The position numbers were made by a program, and so were the translations under genes. A DNA stretch of 64,000 nucleotides from assembly GCF_016924665.1 (NCBI RefSeq), contig NZ_JAFFJT010000005.1:227769-291768 (forward strand), in the 5' to 3' direction. Under the pieces are notes generated by a model, which worked only from the letters and a program-made list of their open reading frames with translations, had not been told where the DNA came from and searched no databases. Shown in pieces: positions 20,649-27,122 of this stretch. The first letter of the stretch is position 1. Each line of letters opens with the position of its first letter. Source of the DNA: Nocardioides sp. SYSU D00038. Lineage in GTDB: Bacteria > Actinomycetota > Actinomycetes > Propionibacteriales > Nocardioidaceae.

Positions 20649-22076
20649 TCAGCAGGCGGAGGCGAGGTCCTCGGCGTGGTTGGCGGCGTACCCCTCGTCG
20701 CGCGAGCCCAGCGAGCCCCCGGTGACCACGGTGTCCGGGCGGGGCTTGCCGGCCTTCCTCGGTGCCGGGGCCTCGCCCTCGGCCTTGGCGATCGCCTCGG
20801 CGACGGTGCGGCGCATCAGCCGGACGTCGGGGTCGGCGGTGTCGATGAGCGGCGGCACGAGCGAGACCGAGGCGATCCGCTGGGCCTTGGCCTTGAGCGC
20901 GAGGGACATGAACCGGTCGAGCTCGCTGGCCGGCAGGTTGGTGGAGATCATCGCCGAGCTCGCCTCGGCGATCTCCTTGAAGTTGCGCAGCGCGACCTGG
21001 GGGCTGACCTGGTCGAGCATCGCGCTCATCACGCACTTCTGGCGGGCCATCCGCGAGTAGTCGTCGGAGCCCTCGCGCGCCCGGGCGAACCAGAGGGTCT
21101 CGGCGCCGTCGAGCTTGCGGCGGCCCGGCTCGATGTAGCCGGTCACGTCGGACCCGAGGCCGCCCACCGGGATCGGTTGGCGCACGGTGAGGGTGACCCC
21201 GCCGACGGCGTCGACGAGGTCCTCGAAGCCGCGCAGGTTGACCATCGCCCAGTAGCTGATGTCGAGCTTGGTGATCCCCTCGACCGCCATCACCGTGGCG
21301 TCCACGCCGGGGTTGTCGGAGCCGGGGAACAGCTCGGCGTTGTCCTGCGCCCAGGTGCTGACGCCGTTGAGGTAGCACCCGTCGCAGTCGAAGCCGTCGG
21401 GGAACTGCTCGGCCATCACGCTCCCCCGCCGGAAGGGGAAGTCCTCGAGGTTGCGCGGCAGGCCGATCAGCACCGTGCGGCCGGTGCGCGCGTCGATGCT
21501 CGCGACCGTGAGCGAGTCGGGGCGCAGCCCCCACCGGTCGGCCCCGGAGTCGCCGCCGAGGAGCAGCACGTTGTAGCGGCCGTCGGCGGAGTCGCTGACG
21601 TCGGTGGCGCCGAAGGTCGCCTGGATGAAGGTGCGCTGGACGCCGACCAGGTGGGCGCCGAAGAGCAGCACGCTGGCGACGGTGAGGCACAGCACGCCGT
21701 TCACGCCCACGATCGCGCGTCGGTGGCCCAGGGCCAGGCTCAGCGGCTGGCCGAGCCGCCAGGCGTCCATGAACAGCACCGCCCAGCCGATCGCCAGCCC
21801 GATCAGGACCAGCCGGACGGCCTGCAGCAGCGTGGTGTCGGAGGCCATCGCGAACACCGAGTCGCGGCTGACCAGGGCCACCAGCACGCCCACGAGCAGC
21901 AGCCCCACCAGCACGAACCAGGTGCGGATCGCGATCCGCCCGACGCGGGGGTTGCCGGCAGCGACCTGCGCCGACCCGGGCAGGACGAGGGTCATGAGCA
22001 TGAGCGCGAGCGCCCGCCGGAACCGGATCCGGGCGGCCCGGTCCTGGGGGTTGCTGCGCGAGCCGTGGTGGGTCAC
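20649..22076 (-). CDS. LCP (LytR-CpsA-Psr) family cell-wall ligase, multi-span type
   Basis: A 475-residue protein with several N-terminal hydrophobic segments (about 22-42, 50-70, 85-103 and 120-142) and an external LCP domain from about residue 165. LCP hallmarks are NVLLLGGDSGADRWGLRPDSLTVASID, VLIGLPRNLEDFPF, the VDATVMAVEGITKL region and YIEPGRRKLDGAETLWFARAREGSDDYSRMARQKCVM, which carries the Arg and Asp residues that bind pyrophosphate. It should transfer lipid-linked glycans to peptidoglycan. The pair FDCDGCY (two cysteines) may form a disulphide. GTG start; two MtrA-like nonamers lie 58-75 nt upstream. Confidence 0.92.
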   Translation of the reverse strand: MTHHGSRSNPQDRAARIRFRRALALMLMTLVLPGSAQVAAGNPRVGRIAIRTWFVLVGLLLVGVLVALVSRDSVFAMASDTTLLQAVRLVLIGLAIGWAVLFMDAWRLGQPLSLALGHRRAIVGVNGVLCLTVASVLLFGAHLVGVQRTFIQATFGATDVSDSADGRYNVLLLGGDSGADRWGLRPDSLTVASIDARTGRTVLIGLPRNLEDFPFRRGSVMAEQFPDGFDCDGCYLNGVSTWAQDNAELFPGSDNPGVDATVMAVEGITKLDISYWAMVNLRGFEDLVDAVGGVTLTVRQPIPVGGLGSDVTGYIEPGRRKLDGAETLWFARAREGSDDYSRMARQKCVMSAMLDQVSPQVALRNFKEIAEASSAMISTNLPASELDRFMSLALKAKAQRIASVSLVPPLIDTADPDVRLMRRTVAEAIAKAEGEAPAPRKAGKPRPDTVVTGGSLGSRDEGYAANHAEDLASAC

Positions 22077-22123
22077 TGGTTCGACTCCGTGCTGAGGGAA
22101 GAGGGGGAAGACTCAGCCCGCCC

Positions 22124-22129
22124 AGTATC
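22124..22129 (-). promoter_or_regulatory. Putative -10 (GATACT) of the LCP gene
   Basis: TGGTGATACT on the minus strand includes an extended-type TG and GATACT. Transcription would start about 40 nt before the GTG. The MtrA-like nonamers lie immediately upstream, over the spacer and -35 region. Confidence 0.45.
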
Positions 22130-22133
22130 ACCA

Positions 22134-22151
22134 GTCACAGGCGTCACAGGC
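22134..22151. promoter_or_regulatory. Perfect tandem nonamer GTCACAGGC x2, MtrA-box-like
   Basis: GTCACAGGC occurs twice with no spacer. This matches the described architecture of MtrA response-regulator sites (tandem GTCACA-type nonamers). It overlaps the predicted core promoter of the LCP gene, so regulation by MtrAB is plausible. Confidence 0.5.
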
Positions 22152-22166
22152 CGGACGACGCGCCGG

Positions 22167-22685
22167 TCAGCCCCCGGAGCGGCTCTGCTCGATCTCGGCG
22201 CGGCTCGCCAGGCGGTGGGTTCGCCGGATCTCGGCCTCGTGCTGGCGGCGCACCTCGTGGGGGCTCTCGGGCTGGAGGCCGGGGATCGGCCGGGCCCGGC
22301 CGTCGGGGTCGACCGCCACGAACACGAAGTACGCCGAAGCGACGTGCTTGGGCGGCGCCGACGGGTCGTCCCACGGCTGGGCCTCGACCCGGCAGCCGAT
22401 CTCCATCGAGGAGCGCCCGGCCCAGTTGACCTGGGCGAAGGTGCGCACGATGTCGCCGACGTGCACCGGCTCGAGGAAGGCCATCTCGTCGAGCGCCGCG
22501 GTGACCGCGGGGCCCCCGCTGTGGCGCTGGGCCACGGCGCCGGCGGTGGAGTCGGCGAGCTTGACGATCTCACCGCCGTGGATGTTGCCCAGCAGGTTGG
22601 CCTCGCTGCGCGACATCACCACGCCGAGCGACACCCGCCCGTACGACGGCGGCAGCGTGCCGAGGTCCTCGTCGGCTCCGGTCAT
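22167..22685 (-). CDS. Acyl-CoA thioesterase, hotdog fold
   Basis: A 172-residue single-hotdog thioesterase of the YciA/BFIT type hydrolysing acyl-CoA. The central helix motif is NLLGNIHGGEIVKLADSTAGAVA (about 31-53), with HGG and the Asp as the usual catalytic region. AALDEMAFLEPVHVGDIV and the last strand SAYFVFVAVDPDGRARPIP complete the fold. A charged helical tail (about 140-172) follows. The ATG is 24 nt from the divergent LCP gene, and their -10 hexamers overlap. Confidence 0.88.
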   Translation of the reverse strand: MTGADEDLGTLPPSYGRVSLGVVMSRSEANLLGNIHGGEIVKLADSTAGAVAQRHSGGPAVTAALDEMAFLEPVHVGDIVRTFAQVNWAGRSSMEIGCRVEAQPWDDPSAPPKHVASAYFVFVAVDPDGRARPIPGLQPESPHEVRRQHEAEIRRTHRLASRAEIEQSRSGG

Positions 22686-22692
22686 GCCGTGC

Positions 22693-22698
22693 ACGGTA
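22693..22698 (-). promoter_or_regulatory. Leaderless-type -10 (TACCGT) for the thioesterase
   Basis: TACCGT, 7-nt gap, ATG at 22685. It shares two base pairs with the divergent -10 at 22697. Confidence 0.5.
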
Positions 22699-22702
22699 GC
22701 GT
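22697..22702 (+). promoter_or_regulatory. Leaderless-type -10 (TAGCGT) for the second LCP gene
   Basis: TAGCGT, 7-nt gap, ATG at 22710, mirror-symmetric with the thioesterase -10. Confidence 0.5.
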
Positions 22703-22709
22703 CACCCGC

Positions 22710-23903
22710 ATGGCAGACCGTCCCCGGAACGACGGTCCGGAGGACGGACCCGAGTACTCCTGGCTCTACGGCGAGGGCGGCCCACCCCCGGAGCAGCCCC
22801 CGCCCACCCGGCCGGCGCAGCAGCGACCCCGCGACCCGCGGCCCGACGAGACGCGGGTGATGCGCACCCAGCCGCGCGAGCCGGTGCGTCCCACCCCGCC
22901 GCCGATCGCACCCTCCCCCGGCCCCGGCGACCCCGACGACGGCCCCTCCCGGCCGCGGCGCCGGTTCCGCCTGCGCTACCTGCTGGTCCTGCTGCTGCTG
23001 TGGGTGGCGTTCACGGTCGGCACGCCGATCCATGCCTGGACCAGCGTGAACAAGGTGGCGTGGGAGCCCGACGGCGACCGCCCGAAGGACCAGCCCGGCA
23101 CCACGTACCTCCTGGTCGGCAGCGACTCCCGCGCCGGCCTGAGCAAGAAGGAGCGCCGCGAGCTCGCGACCGGCGACGCCGAGGGCCAGCGCACCGACAC
23201 GATCATGCTGCTCCACACCGGCAGCGGCCCCAACGTGCTGCTCTCGCTGCCCCGCGACTCCATCGTCGACATCCCCGGCCGCGGCACCAACAAGATCAAC
23301 GCCGCCTACGCCTTCGGCGGCCCGCAGCTGCTCGTGCGCACCATCGAGAGCAACACCGGCATCCGGGTCGACGACTACGTCGAGATCGGGATGGGCGGCG
23401 TCGTCGGCGTCGTCGACGCGGTCGGCGGCATCGAGATCTGCCCGCGCCGCGACATGAAGGACGCCCAGGCCGGTCTGAACATCAAGAAGGGCTGCCAGGA
23501 GGTCGACGGCAAGGTCGCGCTCGGCTACGCGCGGTCGCGCAAGACCGCCGCCCTCGGCGACATCGACCGGGTGCGCCGCCAGCGTGAGGTGGTCTCGGCC
23601 GTCGGTGCGAAGGTGATGTCGCCGTGGACCGTGCTCAACCCGGTGCGCTGGTGGCAGCTGACCCACTCCACGCCCGACTTCTTCGCCTTCGGCGAGGGAA
23701 CCAGCGCGATGCGCGCCGGCCTGTGGGCGATGGCGATGACCCGCGTCGACGGCGACTCCGGCCTCACCTGCGTGGTCCCCATCGCCGACCTGGCGGTCAA
23801 CTGGGACCCCGAGCGGGCCCCGGAGATGTTCCAGAAGATCATCGAGGACGACACCGACAGCATCGGCAAGAGCCTGTGCACCCCGAAGGGACTGCCCCGC
23901 TGA
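22710..23903 (+). CDS. LCP (LytR-CpsA-Psr) family cell-wall ligase, single-span type
   Basis: A 397-residue LCP protein. A cytoplasmic Pro/Arg-rich, probably disordered N-terminus (1-90) precedes one membrane helix (about 91-110) and an external LCP domain with TYLLVGSDSRAGL, RTDTIMLLHT, VLLSLPRDSIVDIPGRGTNKI, VGGIEICP and VALGYARSRKTAALGDIDRVRRQREVV. The Arg and Asp residues for polyprenyl-pyrophosphate binding are present. It may attach the galactan or another glycan to peptidoglycan. The ATG at 22710 is preferred because of the preceding -10, and family similarity starts there. The crotonase start overlaps the stop. Confidence 0.93.
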   Translation: MADRPRNDGPEDGPEYSWLYGEGGPPPEQPPPTRPAQQRPRDPRPDETRVMRTQPREPVRPTPPPIAPSPGPGDPDDGPSRPRRRFRLRYLLVLLLLWVAFTVGTPIHAWTSVNKVAWEPDGDRPKDQPGTTYLLVGSDSRAGLSKKERRELATGDAEGQRTDTIMLLHTGSGPNVLLSLPRDSIVDIPGRGTNKINAAYAFGGPQLLVRTIESNTGIRVDDYVEIGMGGVVGVVDAVGGIEICPRRDMKDAQAGLNIKKGCQEVDGKVALGYARSRKTAALGDIDRVRRQREVVSAVGAKVMSPWTVLNPVRWWQLTHSTPDFFAFGEGTSAMRAGLWAMAMTRVDGDSGLTCVVPIADLAVNWDPERAPEMFQKIIEDDTDSIGKSLCTPKGLPR

Positions 23904-24769
23904 GCACCTACGAGACCCTCACCTGCGTCGTCGACGACGACGGGGTGGCGCTGCTGACCCTCGACCGCCCCGACCAGCTCAACGCCTTCGACCTCACGAT
24001 GGCGCGCGAGCTCGAGCGGTTCTTCACCACCGACGCCCACGACGACGCGATCCGCGCGGTGGTGGTCACCGGCGCCGGCCGGGCGTTCTGCGCCGGCATG
24101 GACCTCTCCGCCGAGGGCAACGTGTTCGGCCTCGACGAGAGCCTGCGCCCGACCCCGGCCGAGCTGCGCGAGCGGTACGCCGAGGCGCCGTACCAGGACG
24201 GCATCCGCGACACCGGCGGCAAGGTCACCCTCGCGATCCACGCGCTGCCCAAGCCGGTGCTCGCCGCCGTCAACGGCCCCGCCGTCGGCATCGGCGCCAC
24301 CATGACCCTGGCCATGGACCTCCGGCTGGCCTCGACCGCCGCCCGGATCGGGTTCGTCTTCGGGCGGATCGGCATCGTGCCCGAGGCCTGCTCGACCTGG
24401 TTCCTGCCCCGCCTCGTCGGGCTCCAGCAGGCGCTGGAGTGGATCTACTCCGCCGACATCCTCACCCCCGACCAGGCCCTCGCCGGAGGTCTGCTGCGCT
24501 CGGTGCACGAGCCCGACGAGCTGGTGCCGGCCGCCCTCGACCTGGCTCGCTCCTTCGTGCGCGGCCGCTCCCCCGTCGCCCTCGGCCTGGCCAAGCAGCT
24601 CCTGCTCCGCGGCGCCGGCGCCCCCCACCCCCTCGACGCCCACCTCGCCGAGTCCCTCGGCGTCTTCCACACCTCGGTGGCCGACGGCAAGGAGGGCGTC
24701 GCCGCCTTCCGCGAGAAGCGCCCCGCGTCGTTCACCGGCCGAGCCTCGGAGCTCCCCGAGATCTTCTGA
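23900..24769 (+). CDS. Enoyl-CoA hydratase/isomerase (crotonase) with probable CTG start
   Basis: A 289-residue crotonase acting on acyl-CoA esters. The fold is clear: ALLTLDRPDQLNAFD (about 16-30), the first oxyanion segment GAGRAFCAGMDL (about 60-71) and the second, AVNGPAVGIGATMTLAMDLRLAS (about 116-138). A 35-residue insertion after the first segment resembles the Mtb EchA-type enzymes. No ATG, GTG or TTG fits the family N-terminus: CTG at 23900 overlaps the LCP stop (CTGA) and has GAAGGG 9 nt upstream. A GTG at 23876, inside the LCP gene, is the alternative and would add 8 residues. The exact substrate is unknown. Confidence 0.88.
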   Translation: MSTYETLTCVVDDDGVALLTLDRPDQLNAFDLTMARELERFFTTDAHDDAIRAVVVTGAGRAFCAGMDLSAEGNVFGLDESLRPTPAELRERYAEAPYQDGIRDTGGKVTLAIHALPKPVLAAVNGPAVGIGATMTLAMDLRLASTAARIGFVFGRIGIVPEACSTWFLPRLVGLQQALEWIYSADILTPDQALAGGLLRSVHEPDELVPAALDLARSFVRGRSPVALGLAKQLLLRGAGAPHPLDAHLAESLGVFHTSVADGKEGVAAFREKRPASFTGRASELPEIF

Positions 24770-24784
24770 CGCCCGCCCACCGCT

Positions 24785-24817
24785 GGTTGAGGAGGGACGG
24801 AGTCCCGTCTCGAAACC
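24785..24817 (+). repeat. Short dispersed hairpin repeat, type 1 (GGTTGAGGA...TCTCGAAACC)
   Basis: A 33-bp element begins GGTTGAGGA and ends GTCTCGAAACC. The core GGGAC-GGA-GTCCC forms a perfect 5-bp hairpin. A second copy lies inverted at 24950-24988. Confidence 0.75.
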
Positions 24818-24863
24818 CGGTGGGACGAACGCCCTGCCGCAACCACGCGCGAGCAACCCCCGT

Positions 24864-24903
24864 TCTCGCCGAGCCGGCGCTAGTTAGCGCCGGGTCGGCG
24901 AGA
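24864..24903. repeat. Near-perfect 40-bp inverted repeat
   Basis: Arms of 19 bp (TCTCGCCGAGCCGGCGCTA and TAGCGCCGGGTCGGCGAGA) with one mismatch and a GT loop. The first 16 bases recur exactly at 34485-34500, showing a dispersed family. It could act as a bidirectional terminator. Confidence 0.85.
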
Positions 24904-24949
24904 CGCGTGCCCGCATCCCGTGGGGACGGGAGGGCGGTCGGCCGGCGGG

Positions 24950-24988
24950 GGTTTCGAGACAGTCGCCAGCGCGACTTCCTCGACCACC
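24950..24988 (-). repeat. Short dispersed hairpin repeat, type 1, inverted copy
   Basis: On the minus strand it starts GGTGGTCGAGGA and ends GTCTCGAAACC. The core differs from the first copy but also forms a hairpin (AGTCGC-GCTG-GCGACT), so sequence changes while structure is kept. It ends just after the sigma gene stop. Confidence 0.75.
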
Positions 24989-24994
24989 GACGGG

Positions 24995-25801
24995 TCAGGC
25001 GGCGGCGAGCTGGCGGCGCAGGCGCCCGAGGATCTGGGAGAGCAGGCGCGAGACCTGCTCCTGGCTGACGCCGAGCTCGGCGCCGATCTGGGCCTGGGTG
25101 GCGTCGGCGAAGTAGCGCAGCTCGATGATCCGGCGCTCGCGGTCGGTGAGCTCGTGCACCAGCGGGCTCAGCGAGACCAGGTCCTCGGTGAGGGCGTACG
25201 CCGGGTCGACCTCACCCCAGGTGTCGGTCGGCGAGGCTCCGTCGCCGGGCACGTCGAGGGAGACGGGCTGGAACAGCCCGCTGGCGCCGAGGGCGTCGAC
25301 GACGAGGTCGTGGGGCAGGCCGAGGTGCTCGGCGAGCTCGGCGGGCCGGGGGGCGCGGCCGAGCTCCTGGGCGAGCACGGCCTGCGCCGCGGTCACCTTC
25401 GCCTGGGTCTCCTGCACCGGGCGCGGCGGGCGGATCGCCCAGCCGGCGTCGCGGAAGTGGCGGCGCAGCTCCCCGCGAACCGTCGGCACCGCGAACGCCA
25501 GGAAGTCGTGGCCCAGGGTCGGGTCGAAGCCGCGCACGGCCTTGACCAGGCCCAGGCCGGCGACCTGGTCGAGGTCGTCGTCGGCGATGCCGCGGTTGCG
25601 GTAGCTGCGGGCGATCGCGTGGGCGACCCGCAGGTTGGTCGCGATGATCTCGTTCTCGAGCTGCTCGCGCTCGCCCGCGGGCGCGGTCCTGGCCAGCGCG
25701 AACAGGCGCGCGGTCTCGGCCGCACGTCCCTCGTCGAGGGAGCCCTCGGACGTCCGGCTGTCCAGCGCGGGGAGCACCGCGTCGGCGTACGTCGATGGCA
25801 T
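24995..25801 (-). CDS. SigB/SigF/SigG-type RNA polymerase sigma factor
   Basis: A 268-residue group 3 sigma factor with region 2 (NLRVAHAIARSYRNRGIADDDLDQVAGLGLVKAVRGFDP, near residues 58-97), the family-typical VRGELRRHFRDAGWAIRPPR, region 3 and region 4 with a C-terminal helix-turn-helix (TQAQIGAELGVSQEQVSRLLSQ). This fits general-stress/sporulation sigma factors such as mycobacterial SigF or Streptomyces SigB. No anti-sigma or anti-anti-sigma gene is adjacent, which is unusual. ATG at 25801 is chosen because TGGGGGTG lies upstream; starts a few codons earlier are possible. A dps gene with a SigF-like promoter lies just upstream. Confidence 0.9.
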   Translation of the reverse strand: MPSTYADAVLPALDSRTSEGSLDEGRAAETARLFALARTAPAGEREQLENEIIATNLRVAHAIARSYRNRGIADDDLDQVAGLGLVKAVRGFDPTLGHDFLAFAVPTVRGELRRHFRDAGWAIRPPRPVQETQAKVTAAQAVLAQELGRAPRPAELAEHLGLPHDLVVDALGASGLFQPVSLDVPGDGASPTDTWGEVDPAYALTEDLVSLSPLVHELTDRERRIIELRYFADATQAQIGAELGVSQEQVSRLLSQILGRLRRQLAAA

Positions 25802-25902
25802 GATCCACACCCCCATCAGTGCAGTCACGTGAACATCTGTGCACTCGACACTGGCAGCGGGGAGCGGTCGGGATCATCGTCCTTTCGGTCAGGAAATCGA
25901 CT

Positions 25903-25932
25903 AGTCCCCCGCCGGCGGGCCGGCGAGGGACT
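25903..25932 (-). terminator. Hairpin terminator after dps
   Basis: A 14-bp stem (AGTCCC + CCGCCGGC against GCCGGCGA + GGGACT, one mismatch) with a 2-nt loop starts 29 nt after the dps stop. There is no T-run, as is common in actinobacteria. Confidence 0.65.
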
Positions 25933-25961
25933 GGTCGAGAGGTGCTGGTGGAGCGGGCGGC

Positions 25962-26531
25962 TCAGGAGTCCCCGGCGGAGGCGACCGCCTCGGCCTCGGT
26001 GGTGGCACCCTCGGTGGAGAGCGCTCCGCCCTTGTCCTCGAGGTGGGCCCGGACGAACCAGTGGAACAGCTCCAGCTGCTCGGTCTGCGAGATGAACATG
26101 TCCTGGGTGACCAGGTCGAGCTCGTCGAGCTCCTTGATGCCGTCGCGGTAGCTCGAGATCACGCCCTGGTAGACGAGGTCGAGCGCCGACAGGTGCTCCT
26201 GGGTCGTGGCCCTCCCGATGGAGTACTCGTCCCAGGTGCGCTCCTTGACCAGCACGCCCGGGGTGCCGATCGGCGACGCGCCGAGGGTCGCGATCCGCTC
26301 GGCCAGGTCGTCGGCGAAGCCGCGCACCGCGTCGACCTGGGGGTCGAGCATCTCGTGGACGGCGATGAAGTGGGGGCCGACGACGTTCCAGTGCACGTGC
26401 TTGAGGGTCAGGTGCAGGTCGTTGGCCGCGTGCAGCCGCTCCTGGAGCAGGGCGACGACCCGCTTGGCGTCGTCGTCGCTCATCCCCGGGACCGTGTAGC
26501 GCAGCGTGGACGGGTCGAAGTTCGTAGCCAT
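25962..26531 (-). CDS. dps: Dps family DNA-binding ferritin-like protein
   Basis: A 189-residue Dps protein that would store iron using peroxide and protect DNA. The four-helix ferroxidase signature spans subunits: HVHWNVVGPHFIAVHEMLDPQVD (about 45-67) contains the His, His and Asp/Glu ligands. DDLAERIATLGASPIGT and the C-terminal helix ELFHWFVRAHLEDKGG follow. The Glu/Ala-rich tail lacks Lys/Arg clusters, so direct DNA binding through it is not obvious. The ATG is chosen because family similarity starts there; an upstream open stretch is unlike Dps. A GGGTAT hexamer lies 9 nt before the start. Confidence 0.93.
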   Translation of the reverse strand: MATNFDPSTLRYTVPGMSDDDAKRVVALLQERLHAANDLHLTLKHVHWNVVGPHFIAVHEMLDPQVDAVRGFADDLAERIATLGASPIGTPGVLVKERTWDEYSIGRATTQEHLSALDLVYQGVISSYRDGIKELDELDLVTQDMFISQTEQLELFHWFVRAHLEDKGGALSTEGATTEAEAVASAGDS

Positions 26532-26540
26532 GCCGTTCCG

Positions 26541-26566
26541 ATACCCGTGCCGCGAGCGGGACATAC
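26541..26566 (-). promoter_or_regulatory. SigB/SigF-type promoter candidate for dps
   Basis: On the minus strand, GTAT (26563-26566), a 16-nt spacer and GGGTAT (26541-26546) match the SigB/SigF consensus (GTTT, about 15-17 nt, GGGTAT) with one change. The transcript would begin 1-3 nt before or at the ATG. The neighbouring sigma gene is the obvious candidate. Confidence 0.45.
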
Positions 26567-26693
26567 GACGGCGGCCGTGCCGGAGCCGCCCGGATGGGGG
26601 GTGTTCGGGCGGCCCCGGCACCGGTGGCGTACCCCGGGTACGGCGCGGCATGCGCGACCGTCGCGGTTTTTACCTCGGCGACCAGGTGCTGCC

Positions 26694-26699
26694 TACGCT
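26694..26699 (+). promoter_or_regulatory. Leaderless-type -10 (TACGCT) for the CoA-binding gene
   Basis: TACGCT, 6-nt gap, ATG at 26706. Confidence 0.5.
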
Positions 26700-26705
26700 C
26701 GAGGC

Positions 26706-27116
26706 ATGGTGGAGAGCCCCGGCGCGGTGCGGATGATGCTCGACGAGTGCGAGACCTGGGCCGTGGTGGGCCTGGGCGGCGACCCCGCGCGCACGGCGTA
26801 CTCGATCGCCGAGCTGCTCCAGCAGCGCGGCAAGCGGGTGGTGCCGGTGCACCCCTCGGCCGACGGCGAGCTGACCGTGCTCGGCGAGCTCGCCTACCCC
26901 ACGCTCGCCGACATCCCGTTCCCCGTCGACGTGGTCGACGTGTTCCGCCGGTCCGAGGCGGCCGGCGAGTTCGCCGACCAGGCAGTGGCGATCGGAGCGC
27001 GGGGGGTCTGGTTCCAGCTCGGCGTCGTCGACCACGACGCCTTCGAGCGCACGACGGCGGCGGGCGTCGCGATGACGATGGACACCTGCCCCGCCATCGA
27101 GTGGCGCCGCGGCTGA
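26706..27116 (+). CDS. CoA-binding domain protein (YccU-like)
   Basis: A 136-residue single Rossmann domain of the CoA_binding family (related to succinyl-CoA synthetase alpha N-domains). It has TWAVVGLGGDPARTAYSIAELLQQRGKRVVPVHPS (about 17-51), then DVVDVFRRSEAAGEFADQAVAIGARGVWFQLGV and the C-terminal TMDTCPAIEW, whose cysteine is conserved in this small-protein family. It probably binds CoA or an acyl-CoA as sensor or carrier; no reaction is established. Alone on the + strand between dps and the convergent membrane protein. Confidence 0.85.
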   Translation: MVESPGAVRMMLDECETWAVVGLGGDPARTAYSIAELLQQRGKRVVPVHPSADGELTVLGELAYPTLADIPFPVDVVDVFRRSEAAGEFADQAVAIGARGVWFQLGVVDHDAFERTTAAGVAMTMDTCPAIEWRRG

Positions 27117-27122
27117 GGTCCG

